Shown here: positions 23,537 to 36,100 of the stretch, piece after piece
Layout of the letters: each line of letters begins with the position of its first letter
Position numbering within the stretch: position 1 is the first letter of the stretch
DNA from: Arbacia lixula
Lineage: Eukaryota; Echinodermata; Echinoidea; Arbacioida; Arbaciidae
Length of the DNA stretch: 64,000 nt
Reading direction: 5' to 3'
Assembly: GCA_963669155.1 (NCBI GenBank)
Contig: OZ022589.1
Coordinates: 10,096,845-10,160,844 of the forward strand
Notes under the pieces: model-generated
What the model was told of the DNA's origin: nothing
The model's input: the letters and a program-made list of their open reading frames with translations, nothing else
The model's database searches: none
Position numbers and translations under genes: made by a program

Positions 23537-26500
23537 CTGTTTTGAGACAGAGAACAGTTGAAAATAAAAGGAGCTTGTCATATCGATCTATTCATACCGG
23601 TATGGCATAGATTTTCTTTGCACATTCAGTTTGAAGTACCGATAAATGTTCTTAAACCTGTGCATAATAAAGTTGTTCGAAATCATAGCGTCATCAAATT
23701 TCAATTGCAGCATTAAATAAACGTTCTGATTCTGAAAATATGAGTCCTCAGCCAAATATTTTGTTTTTCCTAAGTTTCACTTCAGTAAGAAATAATTGTA
23801 GTTTGCATGGGGGCTAAGGCTTGTGTTTGTGTACTTGCCAAAATGCATCATAATCATTTTGAGGATTAATTATAACAACCCAAAGAGATCATATGATGCT
23901 CTTCATTTGCACGAAAAGACTTTTTAAAGGTACTGTACACCTATATCAAATTTCGTTAACTGTTTGATTTAAAAAAAGACAAATCTAAAAAGTACAACTA
24001 CACTTTTCCCGAATATATACAAAAGTACATATGAATACATACATACATTTCGTTATCAGGCGGACAAACCCTTGGTGATTATAGATCATTCTGTTATATA
24101 TATATATATATATATCATGTAACAGTACATTTGATTTTCTCGAAACGAAGGAGTTCAGGTTCAGGTCTCCTTCGATGCAAATAGGGAATGCAGGCGAAAT
24201 GATGAGGTCTTACATGCATTTGCATGTCCAGCGAAAGTGTGTCCGATCAACAATAAATGGTGACTCTCGGCGACCTTCAAGAGTTTGAATTTAGGCTACG
24301 CCTACGTAAGCTTACCTGTAATTGGACAACCAATGAGCGTTCCGATGCCAAAGCTCAGTTGGATGACGACCTCAGAACTTGCGAAGCGGTCGAGTGACGC
24401 CCTCTCGCGCGCGATCATGGACAGCAAAATGACCTTTGCTCCAATGCAGAACGCACACATACAAGGCACAGAGATGAGAACGTAGTACCAAGGAACGAGG
24501 ACATCCACGAGTAGTGAAGCGATGTTTACCAGGGTAAGGATGATGAAGAAGAGTGACGGGCTGCATAGGTTATGGGTTACGAGTCCCGCCGCCAATCGGC
24601 CGCAGCAGCTTCCGCACGCGGCGATAAGGGTCATCAAAACTGTTTGATCGATGGAGAGACCTCGCTGTAGCGCATGTGGTATCACGAAAGAGTGCCAGGC
24701 AGAGGAGATAATCATGGTTGTTATGCAATTCACGAATAGAAAGTTGAAGAATGGGTCTTGGTAAAAATCTGAATCCCAAAAGCAGCGTAGTAGTTTTCTC
24801 ACAAAACCGTGTTCTATCTCTGGCTGAGCTGTGCTCGATTGTTGAGAGATGGCTTCATTCAATATATGGCGAGTAGAAAATGGCGTTACATTATGATCCG
24901 TGGACGAAGAACCCGACGAATCCTGTTCAATTAGAGGCAAATTTTCCTCTTCCATCACATTGTTCCGTGATCCTGTTGTAGCCGCAATAGCCTTTCCATC
25001 ACTCTTTATGGCGAACGCAAAAGGAACTGTGTTGGCCATAAACCCACCAAGAACGAGCATGCCGCCTCGCCAGCCGTACGCTGGCAGCAGGCGAGAGGCC
25101 AAGTACGGGACCAAGGCCATGGCGACACCGGTACCGGTCTTCCCGAGGCCCAATATCATGTTGAAGTTTTTCCCAGCGACTTCATCAATAACAACCGCTG
25201 CACACGTCTGGATCACAGAGTGGCCGAGGCCTGCAAAGAGTAATTAATTAGGTAGAGAATAATGATGCATATTTGTTGTACCGCACCGGTTTCTGCATGG
25301 ACGAGTGCACTAGCTGCCCATCATAATATTATTTGGTCGACAAAATGGCTACCAGCACATAATATGATTTAACACCTTCTCTACCAGATTCCATACTATC
25401 CTATGGGGAAAATTTGTATTACAACGAGTGCAAAAATACTGCAATGTTGCATAAAGTTGAATTGAGTGAGAAGTCGGCAATAAGATTCAGAAGATGACTG
25501 TTCCTCGATGTTCCTGGATTCGATGTTTGGGGATTTCATGTTTCGTTAACAAATACTCGCTCGTATTCTGTATGTTTAAATATGTGCACTAGCACATGGC
25601 TCAAAATCAAACTCTCAATAAATGCTAACTATACATGTATAGTTAGCATTTATTGAGAGTTTGATTTTGAGCCATGTGCTGGTGCACATATTTAAACATA
25701 CATATGCTCCTTTTAACGAAATATTGCATTAATTTTCCATTGTTGCATCATTATTCTGTTATTACACATTCCTTCTGATATTGCATAGTCATTGTGATCT
25801 TCCTTAATAGTAACATTAACCACCTTAACTTCACTTGGCATACTCTCTTATTTTTAAGCATATCATCTTCTTCATGTAGTAATGTCATCCTCCGACACAC
25901 ACAGATCACGAAGCTTATGTTATGGAGACGATCACAGTGTATAACAGTATCACAATTAATCTACACTTAAAACCAATTAAGCTACTCCTTTATAAGCCAC
26001 ATCTCATGATTATACTCTATTTGATATGTCCGATGTTTTCTATTGTTAAGCATTGCAACGTATCATGACTGTTGTGCCATGTTTGCCGTGGACCGTATAC
26101 TACTGTATATCGAAAGTGCTCAAATCCACATTCGAATGTCGCTTCCTAACGTTACCTCTCGTTTAACTGTATAATGAGCAACGTTTGAATATCTGGATCC
26201 TCTTTTAAAGATTGTCCGTCCCTTTTGCAAGCTTAAAATTTCAAATCGTCTATCAGGATCGTAAATTGAAGAAAGTATGATTCAAGACCATTCCTAAGAA
26301 TATAGCATGTTGAAGCTTTCTGTATATGTAAAAAATTTCAGCCGTTAAATTTCAAACCGACTTTTTTCGTACTACGAAAAAGTATTAGTCTTTGTTACAG
26401 TATCTATGTAGTTATTATGCGTGTGTGAAATCCTAATTTTATGAGTAACTACCAAACTTTGGACACGATTCCTTCCATAGAACAATTTTTTTTCATAATG

Positions 26501-29500
26501 CGTTTTATGATTTAATAAACAGATTAATCAATAAAGCAGATATTTCAACACAAACTGCTAAGAGCCTGAGTTAAAGACTATAAATCAGACGTTGTTTACG
26601 TGCATTATTTGAATTTTACACTGCGTATCAGTTTCAAATGGTGAATATAGAGCTTGCGAACACTTCTCTATATGTTTTGCCAATGTTTCGATGGTTTTGT
26701 GGTGATCTGAAAAAGGGACTGGCTGTCTTGAACATTATCATGAGAGAGGCTTCGTACGTATGCTATCGTTACGATACTGTACTCCTTCTTTCTTCACATA
26801 AATCACATAATTACATGTTGTAGTAATATGGTGTATCTTATCAACAATGCGGCACATCGATCATGAACTAAATGTCACGCTTGTCGTGAATAATAGCTTG
26901 TATCTATTGAATGATATTCCTCTATCAAAGCGGAAACGAGAGTCTGATCCTGGTGCACGACTCGTCGTTCTAGATATTCCCGAGCCATTTATTGTACGAG
27001 GATTGTACATTTCTTGGGGGAAATGAATCAATTGTACATTGAATTGATTGTACATTTCTTGGGGGAAATGAATCGTCAAATGAATGCAAAAGCGAAAGAA
27101 TCATCCGTATTAAATACACCCACAGAATTTTGATAGCGCAAAGCTGCCTTGGCAATGCGCTCCGTCCATACAATCCTCGTACAATAACAGTGCAGTCAAA
27201 CCCATCTATGTATTCTCCACATAAACTCTATATTCTCTATATGATACATGTAATATAAAGTGCATCGAACACCACGATCTTGATCTTAATCTCACTGTAC
27301 GAAGAGCTCCACTGATATGCCCATAAAGCCATGTACAAATGTACTTCGTATGAACGGACCATAGAGATATAGCTCTATGGAACGGACCTACATTAATCTA
27401 CCAGTAAACAAATCATTGACGAGCATAACATTTGCTACCTTAACTACTCTAGCTTTACGCATTTGCAAGTGTCAAATGTTTCCTCAATGCTTCATTCGAA
27501 TAGGAAAGGTTTGATTGTACATCAAAGTGTAACACGCCTTAATGCACTGCGTTCTACTGTAAAGCGTAATAAAGCCTTGAAATATTACTTTGGCTTTCTC
27601 ACAGCAGTTCGTCTGTATACAGCTCTGAACTTTTAAACACTAACTAGTTGTTTACCGTAGAATGCATGGAGGAAAAAATCTATTACCCCATTAATTGCTT
27701 TTACTATCCCTCAGCACATGTCAAGTGGATATTACATTATATCACCCATATTCTAATATATTACTTATTCCAATTCTGTGCTGACAATTCATCTAAAAAC
27801 TGTATGTACCTGCTTGTAACAAGGCAGTCCGTGATTACGTTGATATAAACACTACTTAGCGTCAGTGTTAGCATAAACAACAACGAAATAAGTCTCAGTC
27901 TCTTTACTAATCGTGAGGTCGTTTTGTTGACCTACTCAGGAAATTCTTTTCCTTACACATAGAAGACTATTCTTCCGAATCGCACTTGTGTAATAGATTG
28001 CCACGACAAGAAACCACTGCATATTTCACACAAAATAATGAAACCAGAAAAGCGGCAAAATGTCAATTGTCTGTTATGCAATCACGGACAGTCTTTCAAC
28101 AAACCAGGTTGAATTAACGCGAAGAGCGCTCATTCAACATGTCAAGGTGAAATGATCCGAAATACATTGTTATCGACTGTTGTTGAATTTTCACTTGGAA
28201 TGCATACTCACTTGTTCATGTTCTACTGAAAATTTGTCTCGCATTTCGCATATCAGCTTGTCACACTTAAGTAAAAAAAACATCATCTTTTGAATGATTC
28301 TTGTTACCCAAGTAATAATATGTTGATATTGTCAATGTTTGACTATAGCCATATTATGTGTCTACATGAATATCATGTACCTCGTAGATAAATATCAGTA
28401 CCAACTTCCCTTTTATTCGAAATTATCACTAATTCAATATACTTTCTTTAGACAACCTCTTAAAAAAAAATACTTACTTCGACCTTAGCGCAAACATCTT
28501 ATTAAACGTTATCAATTCTTGTCTTCCTTTCCCTTTTTTTTGTTTTTATTTACTCTCACTTACGGGCATTACTTAACAACCACGTAGCGTGTCTTATCTC
28601 ATGAATATCCGTCGTGAATCAAAGTTGCCTTTCCTCACGCTCAACACGCGCGACTTTGCGTCAGCAGTTTTAACGGATGACACAGTTCACTGCTCTGAAA
28701 ATGAGCCGAATGTAGAAAACAGTCAATGTGTAACCCGATCATTTAATACCCACCAACCTCAATTCACTTATAACTTTGACGGGAACGATGACATTCCAGA
28801 CACGAACATACAATATTTCACACAAACACAACTTGCTGGCATACTGAATACCAACCCCTCCAACTTCTCTTTAATGCATTTTAACATCAGAAGTCTTAAC
28901 AAGAACTTTGAAGCACTTCGAATTATAATGGAAAATATAAACTATAACATATCCGTAGTAGGACTAACAGAAACGTGGCTTACTGACAACGAATATTCTG
29001 TCTTATTTCGCTACCAGGCTTCGCATTAGTTACAAACAATCGCCCAGCGAGAGGCGGTGGCGTTGCTGCCTATATATCTACACAACACAGCTACACACTA
29101 CATAATAATCTTAACATTACAAAACCCCACATTGAAACTCTCTTCATTAAAATCCTAAATCCCGGGAATAAAGGAATGCTAATTGGTATAATTTATAGAC
29201 CCCCCAGCAGCAATATCAATGAATTCCTCAGTGAATTTGAAAGTCTTCTGTAAAAAGTGAATTTGTGCAATAAAACCTGCTTTCTAACAGGTGATTTTAA
29301 CATAGATCTCCTCAAAACTGACGAGAGCCCATCAAATGATTACATAGATATTGTTCTTTCTCACTCTCTTGCCCATATAGCCAGGCCAACACGGATCACT
29401 GAACACTCGGCAACGCTAATAGATCATATTCTTACAAATGTTCACCCGTTTCCCCAGTCTACATGGTCTAGAATTTTAGTATCTGATATAAGCGATCATT

Positions 29501-32500
29501 TCCCAGTATTCACAACTGTCTCGAATCTCTTGGTGTTGCACTTTGTTATTCGTTATCAAATTAAAATCATCCGCATACGGCGTTGTTATGATTCTGGTAC
29601 CATTCAAGTCATATCCTAGACTATCTTTCAATTGGCCGAGATATTCAATGAGAGGGTTAAAACAAGTCAAGAAAATGATGGGTGAGAGGGGATCCCCCTG
29701 AAACACTCCTTTTTTAAACATGAATGGTTCGGACGACCATTTGTTACCTTTTACACTACCTTGTAATCTACTGTACAAGTTTTCAATATACACAGTCAGA
29801 TTGTTGGGCACATGAAATCGGCGTAGGGAATGGGAGATTAACTCATGATAAAAGCCTTCTGCACACTACGATCAATGAAATTATTTGTAGTCAAGTAGTC
29901 AACTAGGCGATTTGCAAGTACTTGATGGAAAACTTTACTTACACAAGAAGTTAACGAAATCATTCTGAAATTTTCTGGTGCATTTGTATCCCCGCCCTTG
30001 TGTATGAGCGTTACTTGGCAACGGGACCAGCTCTCAGGGGGGTCATGTGTTTCGAGAAGGAGTAAATAACTCCTGCCCAATTACGCAGAAAACCTAATTA
30101 CAGGAAAGTACCAAGATCACCGTGGATAAGCAAAACCCTCCTAAGATCAATCAACCGAAAAAAACAACTTATACTACAGATATAAGCACAACTTTAATCC
30201 CACAACGCGAGCCAAATATACTATACGTACAAAAATATACTCACAGCTATGCTGCGAAGTGCCAAAAGAGACTATTTTGCAAACAAATTTCACAACAACA
30301 AACACAACACAAATGGCACGTGGAAGACTCTGAACAGCATTCTTAACAAAAAAAAAACTGCAAGATAACTTTTACCAAATAATATTAGGGAACGAAACAA
30401 TAAGAGAACCGACATTAATTGCACAACATTTTAACAATTACTTTGTAAATGTTGGTCCAAACTTGGCAAATAAATTACCACGCACAAGCATTGACTTCAA
30501 GAACTTTATACAGGACCCCAATCCTAACACACTTCCCCTGTATCCAACAGATGCGGCAGAAATATCAAACATTGTTACACAGTTCAAAAACGACAAAAGT
30601 CCAGGCTTCGATAATATCAACAACACTGAAAAGGATTCTACCCGACCTACTTATCCCACTAAATCATATCTTCAATTCATCCTTGACAACAAATGAAAAT
30701 TGCGAAAGTTGTACCAATATTCAAAAAAGGAAACACAGCTCTTCTTACCAACTACCGTCCAATCTCGCTTCTAACAACCTTTTCTAAGATCCTAGAAAAA
30801 AATCTTTATAAGCGACTTGTCTATTTTGTAACACGAAACAACATACTTAATGACACACAATTTGGCTTCCGCGAAAACCACAACACATCACATGCCCTAC
30901 TGACACTATAATACACAAAATAAGTAAATCACTGGATGATAGGCTACATACTATTGGTGTGTTCCTGGACTTCTCCAAGGCCTTTGAGACAGTTGAATAC
31001 AGCATATTGTTAAATAAATTGTCGCATTACGGTGTCCGAGGTAAGGCCTTGGAGTGGTTCAGGAGTTACCTAGACAACAGGAAACAATATGTAGTAACAA
31101 AACACTGTGAATCTGAAATGAGGAATGCTTCATGCGGCATTCCCCAGGGCTCAATTCTAGGTCCCTCACTATTCATTTTGTACATAAACGACATAATTTT
31201 TTATGCAAATCTTCCAAATTGTTATCATTGTTATCAACAGCTGGATACATGCAAATAGACTTTCTCTAAACCTTGACAAAACGAATTACATGCTTTTCAG
31301 CAAAACTCTCTCACTCCTCCCAAACCCCATTCTATTCAACACTACTACTTTACAAAGAGTACAATCCACTAAATTCCTGGAGGTATACGTCGACGATGCC
31401 CTCACTTGGAAACTCCATGTTAATGAGTTATGGAAGAAAGTCTCACGTAACATCGGAATTATCAACAAACTCAAACACTTTCTCCCTCAACACGCACTTC
31501 TATGCCTCTATTCCGCTTTCGTGCTTTCACACTTGAATTTTTGTATTCTGGAATGGGGCAATTGGTTCACGTCACAAGCAAATAAGATAGTATTACTACA
31601 AAAAAGAGCAATGAGAATAATAAGTGGTACAAGCTACCGAGAACATACCAATAATTTATTTTACCAAAGCCGAGTCCTAAAATATCACGATCTCTACAAT
31701 TTAAGTCTAAGTTCCTTCATGTACCAGCTACACAATAAACATAACCTCAAAACATCCTTGATTTATTCTGTAGAAACCGAGACGTGCATAACTATCCCAC
31801 AAGGCAAACAAGCCTTTATCATCTCCCACTGACCCGGACATTATGTCGCCAAAGAACATTTTTATATCAAGGACCGCAACTGTGGAACTCACTGAGCAGT
31901 GAACTGCAGTCATCCGTAACCATCTATAGATTCAAGCGCAGGCTAAAGCGCAGCCTAATCGACGCATATCGCACACCCCCGATGCTTAGTTTATTTTCTC
32001 CTACGTATGCCCTTCACCTTTAACTCCCCCCCCCCCTCCTTTACGGCACTTTGATTTGATAAATGTATACATCTTTATGTATGTAATCTCATATATTGTA
32101 ACGGGGAGCCTATAACCATACAAGCTTCGCTTTTTTATAGGCTCCCCCCACATTGGTATATGTAATCAATTTTATGTTATTGAAGTGTACAAGCAGTCAT
32201 TTAATATTGTTTTCGATATGCATTCTATTTACCTTGTTAATGTCCCTCTTTATTTATCTGTATATGCATGTGAACGTATCATTCCATGTACTTGTACGTT
32301 GTATGTTTATGTTTATATGTTTGTATGTGGAAATAAATGCAATTCAACACATCTAAATGATTTAGTGCCTCCTCAATATCCCTAATTTTAGGCCTATAGG
32401 CCTATAAGGAAGAGTCATCACATGTTGCATCACGCTGGTCACATTCGGATTTTGCTTGCAGTCATGTCCGCTAATCCCGGTCGTGTGGACATGACTACAA

Positions 32501-33069
32501 AAAAAATCTGAAGGTCGATGCGCGGTGCATTTTGGGACGACTATCCCTTAAATGCACATGGAGAATTACAAAACAAGACGCACGCTTGCTCCGCAAAATA
32601 CAATAAACAGAACCTGGCGAGTGAAGGAACGGAGAGATATCCTGCGATCACTGACCTGATATTGCGAGAAACACGACTAAGTGCCACGGTTTGGTCGCAA
32701 ATACGCAAAAGATGATTCCCATGGACGCCAAGGATGGACCAGTGGTCCGCACGAGGCGAGGATAACGTCGGTGGCATTCGGCTACAATCGGTACTGTCAT
32801 ACAGAACAAAAGGGAGAAAACAATTTTCATTGTTCTTTTTATTTCATATATTAATTTAACCATTATAAAAACGAAACAACAAAAATACAACATATTTACC
32901 AACATGAAATACTGGTGTGGACCTTTAAGAAGCAAATCTGCTAATGGGCGGGGCCCTTTACATAACAATATACATATATAATGATGAACAACGATAATCA
33001 TATATATTTATATGAAATCATTGAATATAAAGGTAACCTACATATTCAAACACAACAAGTACACACACA

Positions 33070-33154
<85 letters not shown>

Positions 33155-36100
33155 ATTCATGCGACAAGACGGAAGGGGAATAAGAAGAGAGAGAGAGAGA
33201 AAACTATGAAAATATGTACATTCTAACCAGACTATTCAAGAATACATGTAGATGACATAATAAATAATATTTAGAAAATTGTAAAATTTTCGGTAACACC
33301 ATGCGGTTGTATTCTTTCGGATAACTGACCCACTTATGGGTTGAGGAAAGGAAAAAAAGAAGTGAAAAGGAGAAGAAGTGATTTTTTTTAAAATCTTATA
33401 ACATTAACACAAGACTGTTTTAAGCTTTAGTTTACGGTGTTTTAAAGCGAAAATAAATGGGATGAAATAGAGGTAGAAGAAGAGGATGGGTGGTGACTGA
33501 GAGTTGTGAACTAGTAACAAAGAAGTTATAAAGACAAAAAAAGGGGGGAGGAGAAAAAATGTGGAGAAGTTATAATAAGTTTTACAACGAACTGTAGTTT
33601 TCTTTCAAAATCTGAAAGAGAGAGAGTATCAGTCTCGACTTTTCGGGCAGTGTGCTCTGTCAATCAAATGAGCGCGCCGAATATTTATGAGATCCGAAGG
33701 AATCCGAAATAACCCGAGAGTGTCCGAAACCGGCGAATAAGATGACATGTTTTCAAATAGATGTCATGTTTTCAAATACATTTTATTTCCATCTCTGTAA
33801 GCGCCATATTGATCATATTGATGCATGTTTGCATAATTAATATACACCTGTAGCTCGTAGAGCAGCGGCTAATTTGGCGCACAAATGGTTAATGCCTGAT
33901 GCAATTCAATTCAATTCATCGTCGCAGCCATGCAGCTGAATTACGAAAATTTACAATGTAAAAACAGATATACATACAACATACGAAATAATACAATCAT
34001 CCTTTGCAAGTATAAATATTAAAAAAGGTTCTTATTAATAAAGTGAAAACTAACAAAGATGAATATACATTAAAAAGATTGTGGGTTTCTTTAAAATGCA
34101 TTGTAAATTCACTGTACGACAATAAGATGATAACCGCAACTACTCTATGTCAGCATTTGAATCTGTCAAAACATAAGATAAGGATATATTGCAAAACGTA
34201 TGTAAAGTACGTTAGTTTAGGTAAAGATAACATTCTCATCAATAATATGATCCCCACCAATAATCAAAATAGTCAATGTAATGATCGTCTTTAAAACGAA
34301 TAATAAAAATTATTGGACGACGAGGTTGATGGGAGCACCCTGATGGGGGCAGCATTCCTTGTATGTGTCTTGTGATGGGAGCAGCATCATATCTGCCTCA
34401 CAATGTGTTTAACCAAGCAACCATAGAGCCAAAAACCTGAGGTATGCTCAAGAGCAAAACTTGGCTTACCCTTACAAATATTAAATACTACTGGTGTTTT
34501 TTTTCCCCAGTCGTTCTTCGTTCCAGTCGTTCTTGGTTCATTTAAAGGATGGTCCACGTCATCCTCACCACTGGGTGTATACCTACCAATTAAGAGAAGG
34601 CCTACCCCAGAAACCCAATTCACGAACATCTTGCCGAATAATTGTGTCGGTGGCGCGTGGAACGAAGTTGCAAGACTTACCCAATGCTATAACATCCTAT
34701 AATTTTCTTGTCTGTAAAGGGGTGGGGGTTACTGTAGGCTGAGTAGTTTGATATAATTTTGTTTGTGATTTTGTTGGGGGGGGGGGGGGTGCATACATGT
34801 GTTTATTCGTGCCTTTAGATATGGGGGTGTTTATGTGTGATTATGTGCTTTATATTTTGGTATTGTATTAATTGTGTTTTTTTTTAATGAAGCTAAGAAA
34901 GATATCAAAAATAATTAGTATGGTGACGAATGTTTGACTGTAACTACGTTAAACACGGCAATTCGTCAGGATAAACGTACGATCATCCCGGCCTCAAATG
35001 TAATCATAATACCTGATTAATGAGCAAAACAAAAAAAATGTCAGTATTAGTAAACAACTTTGCAATAAAACGATGAAAAATAAAACCCAACCATTGAAAA
35101 CAACATATGTATGATATACATTCATAAACATAAACAGTCACATAAATCTGAAGGAATAACATCAAATTTCTCGGATAGGCATTGTCGTGGTAGTGAGGCT
35201 ACGCCTCTTTAAGTGGATCTTGTCATTTTTTACCTCATGAAATATTCTGTCTATTTCACTCAAAAACATTCATTATTTGTATATTATTATCCATTCAGAT
35301 GTTTGAATATATTATGCTCGAGTTGTTTCTCCTTCCTTACACATCCCTGATTTGCCTTTACCTCTGACACGGTGCGCCGGTGCACGTGAATCAACAAAGT
35401 CACGTAAACATGGCGTTTGTTTTGATCTACTGTAGGTGTCATATAAAACAAATCATGAATGTTTTTTATTTCGTGCAATTGACAGAATCTTTCAGCTCAT
35501 GAAATATTCTGTCCACTGCACTCATAAACATTCATTAGTTGTACACTGAGCATGTACGCAACCACGTTTTGAACTAAACGCATATCAAAACGCTCATTTT
35601 GGGCCCCCATAAACGCATCCTTAGATACTCAAGCTCGTAGTGAATATGAATACTTCAGTGGTTCTTTTAGCAAAAACAGTTTTATGACAGGCAACTCCTC
35701 AGCTTCAAATGGGAACTGAAGTTTTATGTGCATGACTCTGGGTGACAGGTTTATGCATCATTTTTCTTTTGAATGGAGATAACTCAATCAAAACGCACAC
35801 GTACACAAAAGAACAGTTAGACCTCAAGAGCACGTCTCCAAAAATGCTTTTATGTGAGAGCTGAAGTTGTGCATGGTACGCTGTATTTTTGATGTGGCAA
35901 TGCCTTCATCTGAATCACAAAAGAACATATGTTTTGGGAAGTATGCCAACCGTTCAGCCTTCGCTGGGAGTTCAATACTGCCAAATTATTTTGCCCAAAA
36001 CCTCTGCGACAACGATTTATGGTATTTTGCATGGGGGGGGGGGGGGGGGGAAAGCTTTTTTGTTGTGTTTAGTTTGCGGGTGAGCAAAGGGAAAATTTGA

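Larger units (their letters stand above)
28500..32350 (+). mobile_element. CR1/jockey-type LINE, broken, carrying an antisense insert
   Basis: The endonuclease part reads MHFNIRSLNKNF and VVGLTETWL (28875-28990), GIIYRPPSSNINEF (29185-29230), FLTGDFNIDLL (29282-29315) and SDISDHFPVF (29480-29510). After a foreign insert (29522-30066), the reverse-transcriptase frame continues. It shows AKVVPIFKKGN and NYRPISLLTTFSKILE (30698-30800), FLDFSKAFETVE (30960-30997), GIPQGSILGPSLF (31136-31175), and the C-terminal LQKRAMRIISG and PQLWNSLSSELQ. The segment that should hold the catalytic FADD box is deleted after ILYINDI. The 3' UTR carries a hairpin (32103-32147) and a terminal 'aataaatgcaat' stretch. 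Transcription of this copy would run antisense to gene B. Confidence 0.88.
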
